From positions 7,495 through 71,494 of the forward strand of contig JAZQEC010000044.1 in NCBI GenBank assembly GCA_045538755.1: a stretch of DNA of 64,000 bases. The letters run 5' to 3'. Source of the DNA: UBA1738 sp045538755 (lineage in GTDB: Bacteria > Bacillota > Clostridia > UBA1381). Made by a program: the position numbers and the translations under genes. Under the pieces are notes generated by a model. That model did no database searches. It was given only the letters and a program-made list of their open reading frames with translations, and was not told where the DNA came from. Shown piece by piece: positions 17,849-27,629 of the stretch; position 1 is the stretch's first letter; every line of letters begins with the position of its first letter.

Positions 17849-18868
17849 ATGATTGACTTAAAGGATTTTGAATTTGACGAGCTGGCGAAGTATTTAAAAG
17901 GTATGGGTGAGCCGGCGTTTCGTGCAAAGCAGATTTTTTCATGGCTTCATAAAGGTGTTGAAAGCTTTGATGAAATGTCTAACTTGTCAAAACAAACACG
18001 TGCAAGGCTTTCGGAAGAATGTTTTGTATCAACATTAAAAATCAGAGAAAAATATGTTTCTAAGATAGACAAAACCACAAAATACCTTTTCGAATTGCCG
18101 GACGGTAACTGTATTGAAAGTGTTGTTATGTACTATAAACACGGAATTTCAATATGTATTTCGTCGCAGGTAGGCTGCAGAATGGGTTGCGGCTTTTGTG
18201 CATCGACAATCGGCGGACTTTATAGAAGCCTTACGCCGGGAGAAATTTTAAATCAGGTCATTTTTGCAAGTAAAGATATCGGAGAGCGGATAAGTAACAT
18301 CGTTATGATGGGAATAGGTGAGCCTCTTGATAACTTTGAAAATGTAATTAAATTTCTTCGTAATGTAAATCATCCTGACGGAATTAATATAGGTTATAGG
18401 CATATTTCTTTGTCAACTTGCGGATTAGTGCCGAGAATTTATGATTTAGCAAAGGAAAATATGCCGATAACGCTTTCTGTGTCGTTGCACGCGCCGAATA
18501 ACGAAATAAGAAACTCAATTATGCCGGTTAATAAGAAATATCCGGTTGAGGAGCTTATAAAGGCGTGCAAGGACTATATAAAAACAACAACACGAAGGAT
18601 AAGCTTTGAGTATTCCTTAATAAGCGGAGTCAACGACTCGATTGAGTGTGCTGATGAGCTGGCAAAGCTTTTGTCAGGAATGCTCGCACACGTAAACTTA
18701 ATTCCTGTCAATAAAATTGAGGAACGTGATTATAAAAAAGGCGATAAAAAGCAGATAAAGGCATTTTGTGATAGACTTTTGTCGCATGGAATTAATGCAA
18801 CTGTCCGACGTGAATTAGGAAGCGATATTCAGGCTTCTTGCGGGCAATTAAGGAAAAGGTTGCTTTAA
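17849..18868 (+). CDS. rlmN: Dual-specificity 23S rRNA A2503 / tRNA methyltransferase RlmN
   Basis: A 339-residue radical SAM enzyme that makes 2-methyladenosine. The cluster motif is CRMGCGFCAS (CxxxCxxC) near residue 110. MMGIGEPLDNF and SVSLHAPNNEIRNSIMPV are family signatures, and the resolving Cys is in IQASCGQLR close to the C-terminus. It continues the translation-related block. Confidence 0.95.
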   Translation: MIDLKDFEFDELAKYLKGMGEPAFRAKQIFSWLHKGVESFDEMSNLSKQTRARLSEECFVSTLKIREKYVSKIDKTTKYLFELPDGNCIESVVMYYKHGISICISSQVGCRMGCGFCASTIGGLYRSLTPGEILNQVIFASKDIGERISNIVMMGIGEPLDNFENVIKFLRNVNHPDGINIGYRHISLSTCGLVPRIYDLAKENMPITLSVSLHAPNNEIRNSIMPVNKKYPVEELIKACKDYIKTTTRRISFEYSLISGVNDSIECADELAKLLSGMLAHVNLIPVNKIEERDYKKGDKKQIKAFCDRLLSHGINATVRRELGSDIQASCGQLRKRLL

Positions 18869-18892
18869 TTTTTATAGAAATGAGGTGATTTT

Positions 18893-19618
18893 ATGAGAAT
18901 GGGTGCATACTCCGATATCGGTAGAATGCGAAAAATTAACGAAGACAGTTATTTTTCATATAAAAATGCAAACCTTATTGGCGGAATGGTTGCTGACGGT
19001 ATGGGCGGCTGTAACGCAGGGGAAGTTGCGAGCAGGATGACTACCATGATAGTAAAAGACCACATTATACGCAAGTTCAATCCTGATATGGATTATGTAG
19101 AGCTTGCAGAAATGATACGTAGAGCCTTTATTGAGGCTAACAGCGAAATTTACGAATATGCCAGACATCATGAAGAGGCAATGGGAATGGGAACAACGGC
19201 ATCAATGGCATTTGTATTTAAAGGAAAGCTTATAGTTGTCCATGTAGGAGACAGTAGAGTATATACAGTGACAGAAAGTAGTATCAGGCAGATAACGACA
19301 GACCATTCTTTAGTTCAGGAGCTGCTTAGTCGCGGAAGGATAACGAGCGATGACGCAAAAAATCACCCTCAGAAAAATGTAATAACTCGTGCGATTGGTA
19401 CAGAGCCGTCGATAAAGGTAGACGTAAGCATTCAGGATTATAATGGTGAAACGGTTTGTATAAGCTCGGACGGACTTACGAATCTTGTAAGCGATATGCA
19501 GATTATGAGTATAATAAACGGATGCGAAGATTTGCAGGAAGCCGCAAATGAGCTTGTAGCTTTTGCAAATAAAAAGGGTGGTATGGATAACATCACATGC
19601 CTTGTGTTTGATATATAA
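18893..19618 (+). CDS. prpC: PP2C-type Ser/Thr phosphatase PrpC/Stp
   Basis: A 241-residue PP2C phosphatase, the partner of the PASTA kinase encoded next. Metal-binding Asp residues appear in NEDSYF, VADGMGG, HVGDSRVY and GGMDNIT. GAGGTG precedes the ATG. The cognate kinase starts 18 bases downstream, so the pair is made together, as is usual in Firmicutes. Confidence 0.94.
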   Translation: MRMGAYSDIGRMRKINEDSYFSYKNANLIGGMVADGMGGCNAGEVASRMTTMIVKDHIIRKFNPDMDYVELAEMIRRAFIEANSEIYEYARHHEEAMGMGTTASMAFVFKGKLIVVHVGDSRVYTVTESSIRQITTDHSLVQELLSRGRITSDDAKNHPQKNVITRAIGTEPSIKVDVSIQDYNGETVCISSDGLTNLVSDMQIMSIINGCEDLQEAANELVAFANKKGGMDNITCLVFDI

Positions 19619-19636
19619 TTGAAGGGAGATTTTTCG

Positions 19637-21580
19637 ATGAATTCTGATTATTTGGTGGGGAAATTTATTGGTAACGGCAGATACGAAATTGTTGAAAAAA
19701 TAGGTGTAGGCGGAATGGCAGCAGTATATAAAGCAAAATGTCATATTCTAAACCGCTATGTTGCCATAAAGGTATTAAAAGATTCACTCAAATTTGATGC
19801 TGAGGTCGTTAAGAAATTCAATACTGAATCACGTGCAGCAGCACGTCTTTCACATCCTAATATTGTTCAGGTATATGACGTGGGCGAAAGCGACGGACTT
19901 GACTATATTGTAATGGAGTTTGTTGATGGAATAACTTTAAGAGAATACATACAGTCCAAAGGAAATCTTGCTTGGAATGAGGCGTGTGATTATGCTGTGC
20001 AGATAGGCAGAGCGATTGCTTGTGCGCATACAAACGGCATTATTCACAGAGACATTAAACCGCATAATGTTTTGATGTCAAAAGACGGCAGTTTAAAGGT
20101 GGCAGACTTTGGAATTGCACAGGCCACAACAAGTGAAACATTGGTTGCAGGAAGTTCAGGAATGGGTTCTGTACATTATATTTCACCTGAACAGGCTCGT
20201 GGCGGATTTACAAATGAGCGAAGCGATATTTATTCGCTTGGAATAGTCTTGTATGAAATGTTAACAGGAGAAGTTCCGTTTGATGGCGCAAATCCTGTTG
20301 CAATAGCACTTATGAAGCTTGAACAAGAACCTAAGGATTGCCGCATAATAAATCCTGATATCCCAGACAGTGTTGCCGGAATTGTAATGAAGGCTATTTC
20401 AAAAGAACAGCATGCACGTTACCAGTCAGCAGCTCAAATGGTAGCAGACCTTGAGGCTGTGGCAGGAATTGGAGAAATGTCTATGAATGAAGAAGCAGAT
20501 AAATTCAACACAAAGAGAATTAACGATGAGGCAGCTCGCGGAGAATACTCAGCAAGAAGAAGCCAGAAAAACCGTAAGAGAAGGCAACAGCAAAAAATAC
20601 GTATTGCTTCAGCATGTGCGTTAATTGCAATACTTCTTGGAGTGATAACATACTTTTCTATGAATGGCGGACGGCAGGAGTATTTAGTCCCTGACCTTAC
20701 CAACCTGACGGAAGAAGAGGCAAAACATTTACTTGAAGAGTCTAATTTAAGACTGAATGAAAATATAGAAGTTGAGGCGTCTGACGAAATTGCAGAAGGT
20801 CTTATTATAAAACAAGCTCCTGGTGCAAGACAATATGTTAAGAAAAATAGAAAAATCACGATAACTGTAAGCTCAGGACCTGAAGGTGGTCAGGACCCTG
20901 AAGGAAAAGAGATAGAAGTACCGGACGTTGAAAATCTTTCATTAGAAGAAGCAAAAGAGCGCCTTGTTGACGAGGGCTTTGAATGCGAAGTAGTAGAAGA
21001 ATTTAGCGAAACAATTCAATTTGATTATGTAATCAGACAATCGCCAAAGAGTGGTGTAAAGGTAAAAGAAGGGTATACGGTTACAGTATTTGTAAGTGCT
21101 GACATAAAAGTAGTAGTACCGACAGTTGTTGGATATACAAGCGAACAGGCACGTGAAATATTAAAGCGTGCAGGACTGGAGCTTGGAGCGTTGCAGATAA
21201 AAGAAAGTGAGCTTCCTGACGGGACAATAGTTGAACAAAACCCTCCGGCAGGCGTTGAAACTGAAAAAGGTGGCAAGGTAGACGTTTTCCTTAGTAAAAA
21301 AGTGACGCCAACACCAACGCCAACACCGACGCCGACACCAACACCGACACCAGTTCAAACTCCAGAATTAAAAGAAAAAACATTAACAATAACTATTCCT
21401 GAAGATGCTGCAGAGACTGTTAAAATTAGGGCGGTTGCAAACGGCAAGGAATTTTATAACAGATCGCATTCCAAGTCAGAAGGCTCGGTAGACATTCTTG
21501 TTCGCTCTGCAAAGAATGCGTCAGTTCAGGTATATATAGACGAAGTTTTAGTAGCAGACAGAATAGTCCAATTTGATTGA
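19637..21580 (+). CDS. prkC: PASTA-domain Ser/Thr protein kinase PrkC/Stk
   Basis: A 647-residue membrane kinase. The cytoplasmic kinase domain has GVGGMAAVYKA, AIKVLK, HRDIKPHNV and DFGIA. One transmembrane helix lies near residues 322-343. Three PASTA repeats follow (about 348-415, 420-490 and 490-555), which bind muropeptides in this family. A Thr-Pro linker and a beta-rich C-terminal domain of about 85 residues end the protein. The ATG at 19637 has GAAGGGAG upstream; a TTG at 19619 is the alternative. It signals cell-wall state together with PrpC. Confidence 0.95.
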   Translation: MNSDYLVGKFIGNGRYEIVEKIGVGGMAAVYKAKCHILNRYVAIKVLKDSLKFDAEVVKKFNTESRAAARLSHPNIVQVYDVGESDGLDYIVMEFVDGITLREYIQSKGNLAWNEACDYAVQIGRAIACAHTNGIIHRDIKPHNVLMSKDGSLKVADFGIAQATTSETLVAGSSGMGSVHYISPEQARGGFTNERSDIYSLGIVLYEMLTGEVPFDGANPVAIALMKLEQEPKDCRIINPDIPDSVAGIVMKAISKEQHARYQSAAQMVADLEAVAGIGEMSMNEEADKFNTKRINDEAARGEYSARRSQKNRKRRQQQKIRIASACALIAILLGVITYFSMNGGRQEYLVPDLTNLTEEEAKHLLEESNLRLNENIEVEASDEIAEGLIIKQAPGARQYVKKNRKITITVSSGPEGGQDPEGKEIEVPDVENLSLEEAKERLVDEGFECEVVEEFSETIQFDYVIRQSPKSGVKVKEGYTVTVFVSADIKVVVPTVVGYTSEQAREILKRAGLELGALQIKESELPDGTIVEQNPPAGVETEKGGKVDVFLSKKVTPTPTPTPTPTPTPTPVQTPELKEKTLTITIPEDAAETVKIRAVANGKEFYNRSHSKSEGSVDILVRSAKNASVQVYIDEVLVADRIVQFD

Positions 21581-21582
21581 TT

Positions 21583-22446
21583 ATGAGAGGAAAAATAATT
21601 AAAGGAATCGGTGGTTTTTACTATGTAAAGGCTGCCGATAATACCGTATATGAGTGCAAAGCTCGAGGTATTTTCAGAAAAGATAAGATAAAACCGTATA
21701 TCGGTGACGAGGTTGAAATAACCGCAGAAAACGGCAAGGGAAGCATTGACTCAATTTACCCGAGAAGGACAGAGCTTATCCGTCCTGCGGTTTCGAATAT
21801 TGATATTTTGGTAATTGTTGCAGCTGCGGCAGAGCCGGAGCCTGATGTATTTTTGATTGACAAGCTTTTGGTAAACGCAGAAGAAAGCGGAATTAAACCT
21901 ATTATCTGTATAAACAAAACGGATGTCAAATCAGGAGATGAATTGTCGGGAATTTATAAAAATGCAGGCTATGAGGTCATAACCGTAAGTGCGGCAAAGG
22001 ATGAGGGCTTTGAGAAATTACTTCCGTATTTAAAAGATAAAACCTCAGCATTTGCAGGGCTTTCAGGCGTTGGCAAGTCTTCCATTTTAAACATTATAAC
22101 CGGAACGAAGCAGGAAACTGGCGAGGTTTCAGATAAGATAAAAAGAGGCAGACACACAACCCGCCATGTCGAACTTCTTGAACTTAAAGGCGGCGGATTT
22201 GTTCTTGATACGCCGGGGTTTAGTTCATTTGAGGTGAACAGAATAAATGTAGCGGATTTATATAAATACTTTCCTGAAATGCGTGGTTTTGAAGATATGT
22301 GCAGGTTTAAAGGCTGTTTTCACATAAATGAACCGGATTGTGCTATAAAGGAACGTGTAGACTCGGGTGAAATTTCGAAAAGCCGCTATGAAAGCTATAA
22401 GGAACTATATAATCAACTAAAAGAAATAAAGGAATGGGAAAAATGA
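21583..22446 (+). CDS. rsgA: Ribosome small-subunit-dependent GTPase RsgA
   Basis: A 287-residue circularly permuted GTPase that helps mature the 30S subunit. An OB-fold comes first (residues 1-65), then NKTD (G4), GLSGVGKSS (G1) and DTPGFSSF (G3), then the zinc motif CRFKGCFHINEPDC. The ATG at 21583 starts within 3 bases of the prkC stop. It lacks a clear Shine-Dalgarno site, so coupling to prkC is likely. Confidence 0.94.
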   Translation: MRGKIIKGIGGFYYVKAADNTVYECKARGIFRKDKIKPYIGDEVEITAENGKGSIDSIYPRRTELIRPAVSNIDILVIVAAAAEPEPDVFLIDKLLVNAEESGIKPIICINKTDVKSGDELSGIYKNAGYEVITVSAAKDEGFEKLLPYLKDKTSAFAGLSGVGKSSILNIITGTKQETGEVSDKIKRGRHTTRHVELLELKGGGFVLDTPGFSSFEVNRINVADLYKYFPEMRGFEDMCRFKGCFHINEPDCAIKERVDSGEISKSRYESYKELYNQLKEIKEWEK

Positions 22447-23081
22447 TGATACTTTCACCGTCAATGTTGTCTGCTGATTTTTCAAAATTGGCAGAACAGG
22501 TAAATGAAGTAGAAAAAGCAGGAGCAACATGGCTTCATATAGACGTTATGGACGGAATTTTCGTGCCTAATATAAGCTTTGGTGCGTGCGTGTATAAGTG
22601 CTTAAAAGATAAATCAGGGCTCTTTTTTGATGTACACCTGATGATTACCCAGCCGGAGCGATATTTAAAGGATTTTGCTGATGCCGGAGCGGATATGATT
22701 ACCTTCCATGTTGAAGCAACTCAAAAACCGCTTGAATGTATTGAAATCATACATTCGCTCGGCAAAAAAGCAGGAATTTCATTAAATCCAAAAACTCCTG
22801 TCGAAGCGGTAATTCCATATCTTGATAAAGTGGATATGGTGCTTGTTATGAGTGTAAATCCTGGATACGGCGGACAGAAATATATTGAAGATGTAAATCC
22901 AAAAATTTCCAAACTTAGGAAACTCACAGGCGAAGACTTCTTGATTGAAGTAGACGGCGGAATTAAAAAGGAAAACATAAAGTCGGTAGTAGATTTAGGC
23001 GCAAATGTAATTGTTGCCGGCTCTGCGGTGTTTAATGACGATATAGAAGGGTCTGTAAAAGGTCTTTTGGAGGAAGTATGA
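22443..23081 (+). CDS. rpe: Ribulose-phosphate 3-epimerase
   Basis: A 212-residue TIM-barrel epimerase interconverting ribulose-5-P and xylulose-5-P. Signatures are SPSMLSADF, HIDVMDGIFVPNISFG, DVHLMI and VNPGYGGQKY. Its ATG overlaps the rsgA stop (ATGA), with a purine-rich GGAATGGG just upstream; an ATG at 22434 would add three residues. It overlaps thiN by 4 bases. Confidence 0.95.
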   Translation: MMILSPSMLSADFSKLAEQVNEVEKAGATWLHIDVMDGIFVPNISFGACVYKCLKDKSGLFFDVHLMITQPERYLKDFADAGADMITFHVEATQKPLECIEIIHSLGKKAGISLNPKTPVEAVIPYLDKVDMVLVMSVNPGYGGQKYIEDVNPKISKLRKLTGEDFLIEVDGGIKKENIKSVVDLGANVIVAGSAVFNDDIEGSVKGLLEEV

Positions 23082-23683
23082 GAGCAATAATAATCTGCGG
23101 CGGAAATGTCAGTGAATATATTAAAGATTACATAAAAAAAGATGACTTTATTATATGTGCCGATAGTGGATATGACCGTGCAGAAAAGTTTGGTATTGAG
23201 CCTGATGTCATAATCGGAGATATGGATTCAATAGCGAAAACACCTACGCTAGAAAACAGAATTGTTTATCCTATGCGCAAAGATTTCACCGATAGCGAGC
23301 TTGTTGTTCAGTATGCCTTAGAGCACGGGTATGACGAAATATTGATGTTTGGTATGATTGGTACAAGAATGGATCATAGCCTTGCAAACGTAGCGCTCTT
23401 AAAGCAGACAAAAGGTAAAAAAGCTGTTATAATTGATGCTAATAATGAAATTTATTTTGCGGAAGAAGAATTTATACTTTTAGGAAAAGCAGGCGATACC
23501 GTTTCAATAATCCCGTTTGAAGGCGATGCTGTGGGAGTTACTACCGAAGGCCTTGACTATCCGCTTGATTGCGGCATAATAAAAAGTGGTACAACTCTCG
23601 GAATAAGTAATGTAATGACGGGTGAGGTTTGCAAAATCACGATTAAAAGCGGAAGCGCATTTATTATAAGGAGTAAAGATTGA
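23078..23683 (+). CDS. thiN: Thiamine pyrophosphokinase
   Basis: A 201-residue enzyme converting thiamine to thiamine diphosphate. CADSGYDRAEKFGIEPDVIIGDMDS and KDFTDSELVVQYA are the substrate and metal-binding signatures; the C-terminal beta domain follows. The rsgA-rpe-thiN order is typical of Firmicutes. The start overlaps the rpe stop (ATGA). Confidence 0.93.
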   Translation: MRAIIICGGNVSEYIKDYIKKDDFIICADSGYDRAEKFGIEPDVIIGDMDSIAKTPTLENRIVYPMRKDFTDSELVVQYALEHGYDEILMFGMIGTRMDHSLANVALLKQTKGKKAVIIDANNEIYFAEEEFILLGKAGDTVSIIPFEGDAVGVTTEGLDYPLDCGIIKSGTTLGISNVMTGEVCKITIKSGSAFIIRSKD

Positions 23684-24798
23684 TGATATATCTTGATAAC
23701 GCATCTACAACAAAACCGTCTTTGGCGGCAAAAGAAGCCGTTTTGCTGGCTTGTGAAAGCTTTGGAAATCCGTCAAGTCTTCATAGACTTGGACTTGATG
23801 CAGAAAAAATTATTACTTCTGCAAAGGAAAAAACTGCAAAGGTTTTAGGTGTAGAGCCCAAAAATATATATTTCACATCGGGCGGAACTGAGGCCAATAA
23901 TATGGCAATTTTAGGGTATGCGTTTGCTAATAAAAAACGTGGAACCCACGTTATAACGACTGAAATCGAGCATCCGTCGGTAAAAGAGCCGTTTTCAGTT
24001 TTGGAAAAAAACGGATTTGAAGTGACATATTTAGGAGTCAATCAAGATGGCGAAATTTCGCTTGACGAATTTGAAAAAGCGCTTCGTCCTGATACCATTT
24101 TAGTTAGTGTTATGGCGGTAAACAACGAGACGGGTGTTCTTCAGCCGATTGACAAACTAAAAAAAATTATGTGTGAAAAATCACCCAAAGCGGTACTTCA
24201 TACAGATGCCGTACAAGGTTTTTTGAAAATTGACATAAAACCTAAAAAATCAGGAATTGATATGATGTCTTTAAGCGGACATAAAATTCACGCACTAAAG
24301 GGAATTGGTGCGATTTATATTGCGGATAATATTAATATAAGTCCGATTATCTGCGGCGGCGGACAGCAGAAAAACCTGCGCTCCGGAACCGAAAACGTCG
24401 CAGGAATTGCGGCGTTTGGTGCAGCTGTTGAAAATTTTAGAAGAATTGACTGCAAAAAACGCAGTGAACTTAAGAATAAAATTCTTGAGCAAATAGAAAA
24501 TGTAGTAATAAACGGCTCGGATAATAATTCGGGGTATGTTTTAAATGTATCATTCTTGGGTATAAAAGCAGAGATACTTCTTCATAGCCTTGAGGCAAAG
24601 GGTATCTATGTTTCAACAGGTTCTGCCTGCTCGTCAAATAAACCTATGCCGAGTCACGTACTTACTTCTATGGGTAAATCAGCGGCAGAAATTAGCGGAG
24701 CAATCAGGTTTAGTTTTTCGGACGAAGATTTTGATACGGATTTTGTTGTAGAGACACTAAAAAAAGAAGTAGAAAATATAAGAAAATATGTGAGGTAA
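23683..24798 (+). CDS. Cysteine desulfurase (NifS/IscS family)
   Basis: A 371-residue PLP enzyme supplying sulfur from cysteine. It shows MIYLDNASTTKPS at the start, the PLP-lysine region SLSGHKIHALKGIG and the catalytic-Cys loop STGSACSS. It lies directly before thiI, and in Firmicutes such dedicated desulfurases feed ThiI for 4-thiouridine synthesis; that pairing is inferred from position. The ATG at 23683 overlaps the thiN stop by one base and follows AAGGAG. Confidence 0.92.
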   Translation: MIYLDNASTTKPSLAAKEAVLLACESFGNPSSLHRLGLDAEKIITSAKEKTAKVLGVEPKNIYFTSGGTEANNMAILGYAFANKKRGTHVITTEIEHPSVKEPFSVLEKNGFEVTYLGVNQDGEISLDEFEKALRPDTILVSVMAVNNETGVLQPIDKLKKIMCEKSPKAVLHTDAVQGFLKIDIKPKKSGIDMMSLSGHKIHALKGIGAIYIADNINISPIICGGGQQKNLRSGTENVAGIAAFGAAVENFRRIDCKKRSELKNKILEQIENVVINGSDNNSGYVLNVSFLGIKAEILLHSLEAKGIYVSTGSACSSNKPMPSHVLTSMGKSAAEISGAIRFSFSDEDFDTDFVVETLKKEVENIRKYVR

Positions 24799-24802
24799 AC
24801 CA

Positions 24803-25984
24803 GTGAAAGAAATTATATTGGTAAAATACGGAGAGATAATACTAAAGGGCGGAAACAGACCTAAATTTGAGAAAATATTGATAAGAAATATCGCAAATGC
24901 AATAAGAAATATTGCAAAAACAAACATAACTATTGCACAAGCTACCATATATATAAAGGTAGAGGACAGCGATATGATGGATGTTGTATGCGAGAGACTG
25001 TCAAAAATATTCGGAATAGTATCTGTTACACGTGCAGCAGTTTGTGAAAAAACAGTTGAGTCGATAGAAGAAACAGCGCTCAAATATTGCAGGGAAGACT
25101 TAAAGCCAGGCAAAAAATTTAAGGTTGAGGCAAAAAGGTCGGACAAGAAGTTTCCGCTTAATTCTGTACAGCTCGCTATTGAAGTGGGTGGGTTTTTACA
25201 TGAGGCGTGCGCAGGTCTTTTAGTGGACGTGCATAATCCTGACGTTACCGTTCAGGTTGAAGTACGTGACGACAATGCGTTTGTTTACTGCCGTGAAAAC
25301 AAAATTCAGGGACAGGGCGGTATGCCGATAGGTACAGGCGGAAAAGCAACACTTTTATTATCGGGTGGTATTGACAGTCCTGTTGCCGGACATATGATTT
25401 CAAAACGTGGAATTGAGATTGATGCAGTAAACTTTTTCAGTTTCCCATATACAAGCGACAGGGCAAAGGAAAAGGTTATAGACCTTGCGTCAATTTTGGC
25501 ACGATACACCTCTAAGGTGAATTTGTATGTAGTACCGTTTACCGATATACAGCTCGCAATTCGTGATAATTGCCCTGAAGAACATATGACTTTGATTATG
25601 CGCAGATTTATGATGAAGATATCTGAACATCTTGCAAAAAGGCATAAGTCACAGGCTCTCATAACAGGTGAGAGCGCAGGTCAGGTTGCCTCTCAAACGC
25701 TTTCTGCACTTGATGTGACAAACTCTGTTGTGGACATGCCTGTTTTAAGACCTTTAATCGGAATGGACAAGACTGAAATTATAGAACGTTCACGTGCGAT
25801 TGATGCGTTTGAAACATCAATCCTTCCTTATGAGGACTGCTGCACGGTATTTACGCCAAAGCATCCGACCACCAATCCAAAGCGTGAAAATATTGAAAAA
25901 AGCGAGCGCCGTCTTGATGTGGACAGACTTATTGAAGAAGCTCTTGCAGGAGTTGAAAAAATCGAGGTATATCCTAAATTGTAG
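24803..25984 (+). CDS. thiI: tRNA 4-thiouridine synthase ThiI
   Basis: A 393-residue ThiI with ferredoxin-like and THUMP domains, then the PP-loop LLSGGIDSPVAG in the ATP pyrophosphatase domain. The C-terminal rhodanese domain of the E. coli enzyme is absent, as usual in Gram-positive bacteria, so sulfur probably comes directly from the adjacent desulfurase. The start is GTG, with GTGAGGT upstream. Last gene of the yicC-thiI block. Confidence 0.93.
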   Translation: MKEIILVKYGEIILKGGNRPKFEKILIRNIANAIRNIAKTNITIAQATIYIKVEDSDMMDVVCERLSKIFGIVSVTRAAVCEKTVESIEETALKYCREDLKPGKKFKVEAKRSDKKFPLNSVQLAIEVGGFLHEACAGLLVDVHNPDVTVQVEVRDDNAFVYCRENKIQGQGGMPIGTGGKATLLLSGGIDSPVAGHMISKRGIEIDAVNFFSFPYTSDRAKEKVIDLASILARYTSKVNLYVVPFTDIQLAIRDNCPEEHMTLIMRRFMMKISEHLAKRHKSQALITGESAGQVASQTLSALDVTNSVVDMPVLRPLIGMDKTEIIERSRAIDAFETSILPYEDCCTVFTPKHPTTNPKRENIEKSERRLDVDRLIEEALAGVEKIEVYPKL

Positions 25985-25993
25985 TGAAAGCTA

Positions 25994-26022
25994 TTGCAAT
26001 TTTTGATAAAATAGTGTATAAT
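25994..26022 (+). promoter_or_regulatory. recA promoter
   Basis: TTGCAA (25994-25999), a 17-base spacer and TATAAT (26017-26022), 35 bases before the recA ATG. No Gram-positive LexA box (GAAC-N4-GTTC) is visible nearby. Confidence 0.65.
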
Positions 26023-26057
26023 ATATACAAAATACGCAAAATTCGGAGGATTTTCTG

Positions 26058-27143
26058 ATGGAAAAAAAGCAGGCAGATAAAAAAACTGTTGTAGAAATAG
26101 AAGATTCAAGTGAAAAAAAGAAAGCCCTTGCAGCGGTATTTGGCGCGATAGAAAAGCAGTATGGTAAGGGAACTATAATGAAGCTTGGAGAAGCACCGCA
26201 CGTTGATGTGGACGCAATTCCGACTGGCTCATTAACCCTTGATATGGCGCTTGGTGTAGGCGGAATACCAAAGGGAAGAGTTATTGAAATTTACGGCCCT
26301 GAATCATCAGGTAAAACAACTGTGGCACTTCATGTAGTTGCAGAAGCGCAAAAAAGAGGCGGAGAAGCAGCATTTATTGACGCAGAACACGCACTTGACC
26401 CTGTATATGCAAAAAATCTCGGTGTTGATATAGACAACTTAATCGTATCACAGCCGGACACAGGAGAACAGGCACTTGAAATAGCCGAAGCATTGGTAAG
26501 AAGCGGCGCGCTTGATGTTGTTGTAATTGACTCAGTTGCAGCACTTGTACCAAAGGCGGAAATTGAAGGCGAAATGGGCGGTGCTCATGTCGGACTTTTA
26601 GCAAGACTTATGTCACAGGCACTCCGTAAGCTGACTGCCATTACTGCTAAATCAGGAACGGCTGTCATCTTCATAAACCAGCTGCGCGAGAAGGTTGGAG
26701 TTATTTACGGTAACCCTGAAACAACTCCGGGTGGACGTGCCCTTAAATTCTTTGCATCTGTAAGACTTGAGGTAAGACGTCAGGAGGCAATTAAAAACGG
26801 AACTGAGATTGTAGGAAACAAGACCAAGGTTAAAGTTGTTAAAAATAAGGTAGCTCCGCCGTTTAAGGATGCAGAATTTGATATTATGTATGGTCATGGT
26901 ATTTCAAAAATGGGCAATATCCTTGATGTAGCAACAAATTTTGATATTATCAAAAAAAGCGGCGCATGGTTCTCTTACGAAGGCGAACGTCTTGGTCAGG
27001 GAAGAGATAATGTTAAGCAGTATATGGAGGACAATCCTGATTTTGCCGCAACGATAGAACGTCAGGTTCGTGAGAGACTGGGAAAAGGTAAGGACTTTAA
27101 TGATACCGATAATGTCGGCGAAAATGACAAAAATAATGAATAA
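26058..27143 (+). CDS. recA: Recombinase RecA
   Basis: A 361-residue recombinase for homologous repair and SOS induction. Walker A GPESSGKTT is near residue 80, Walker B VVVIDSVAAL follows, then loop L1 GEMGGAHVGL and L2 EKVGVIYGNPETTPGGRALKF. The acidic C-terminal tail is present. It is preceded by its own promoter. Confidence 0.97.
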   Translation: MEKKQADKKTVVEIEDSSEKKKALAAVFGAIEKQYGKGTIMKLGEAPHVDVDAIPTGSLTLDMALGVGGIPKGRVIEIYGPESSGKTTVALHVVAEAQKRGGEAAFIDAEHALDPVYAKNLGVDIDNLIVSQPDTGEQALEIAEALVRSGALDVVVIDSVAALVPKAEIEGEMGGAHVGLLARLMSQALRKLTAITAKSGTAVIFINQLREKVGVIYGNPETTPGGRALKFFASVRLEVRRQEAIKNGTEIVGNKTKVKVVKNKVAPPFKDAEFDIMYGHGISKMGNILDVATNFDIIKKSGAWFSYEGERLGQGRDNVKQYMEDNPDFAATIERQVRERLGKGKDFNDTDNVGENDKNNE

Positions 27144-27198
27144 AATTTTTACTAATAGGGTATCTTTAACTAAAATTTCTGTTTTTTAACAAATAGGG

Positions 27199-27227
27199 TT
27201 GACGTTTTATACATTTTTTAGTATTCT
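27199..27227 (+). promoter_or_regulatory. Promoter of the HPr gene
   Basis: TTGACG (27199-27204), a 17-base spacer and TATTCT (27222-27227), 51 bases before the ATG. Confidence 0.6.
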
Positions 27228-27278
27228 AATAGTATACTTACGGATTTTTCGCGAGTGTTTTGCAAGGAGGAATTCTTT

Positions 27279-27542
27279 ATGTTTTCAAAAGAAGTTGAAG
27301 TTCAAAATCAGGTGGGTCTTCATGCCCGTCCTGCAACATTTTTCATACAAAAGGCAAATGAATTTAAATCAAGCATCTGGGTTGAAAAGGATGAACGTAA
27401 GGTAAATGCCAAGAGCCTGTTAGGTGTTTTGTCACTTGGAATTACAAAGGGTACAACAATCAGCATCATTGCAGACGGTGGAGATGAAGAAGAAGCTGTT
27501 GTTACTCTGGTTAATTTGATTGCCTCTAATTTTACAGAATAA
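27279..27542 (+). CDS. HPr-family phosphocarrier protein
   Basis: An 87-residue HPr. The active-site His is in VGLHARPATFF and the regulatory Ser region reads NAKSLLGVLSLG, so both the PTS phosphorylation site and the HPr-kinase site are kept. It stands alone with its own promoter and terminator between recA and uvrC, apart from any PTS genes. It could be the general HPr or a Crh-like paralogue. The ATG at 27279 follows AAGGAGG; the upstream frame start at 27255 lies in the leader. Confidence 0.88.
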   Translation: MFSKEVEVQNQVGLHARPATFFIQKANEFKSSIWVEKDERKVNAKSLLGVLSLGITKGTTISIIADGGDEEEAVVTLVNLIASNFTE

Positions 27543-27562
27543 TTTTGCTTAAATAATTAATT

Positions 27563-27597
27563 AAATAACTCTGCTTTACAAGGTAGAGTTATTTTTG
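27563..27597 (+). terminator. Terminator after the HPr gene
   Basis: A perfect 10-bp stem (27563-27572 with 27585-27594) with a 12-base loop, ending in a T-rich run. Confidence 0.8.
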
Positions 27598-27629
27598 ACT
27601 TTAAAGAAAACATTTAAAGAGGGAATGCT

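Noticed and set aside
21301..21362. ACACCAACGCC-type tandem repeat
   Set aside because: It is the coding sequence of the Thr-Pro linker of the PASTA kinase, not a separate repeat element.
25985..26057. LexA-controlled recA promoter
   Set aside because: No GAAC-N4-GTTC box could be found near the promoter, so SOS control is not claimed.
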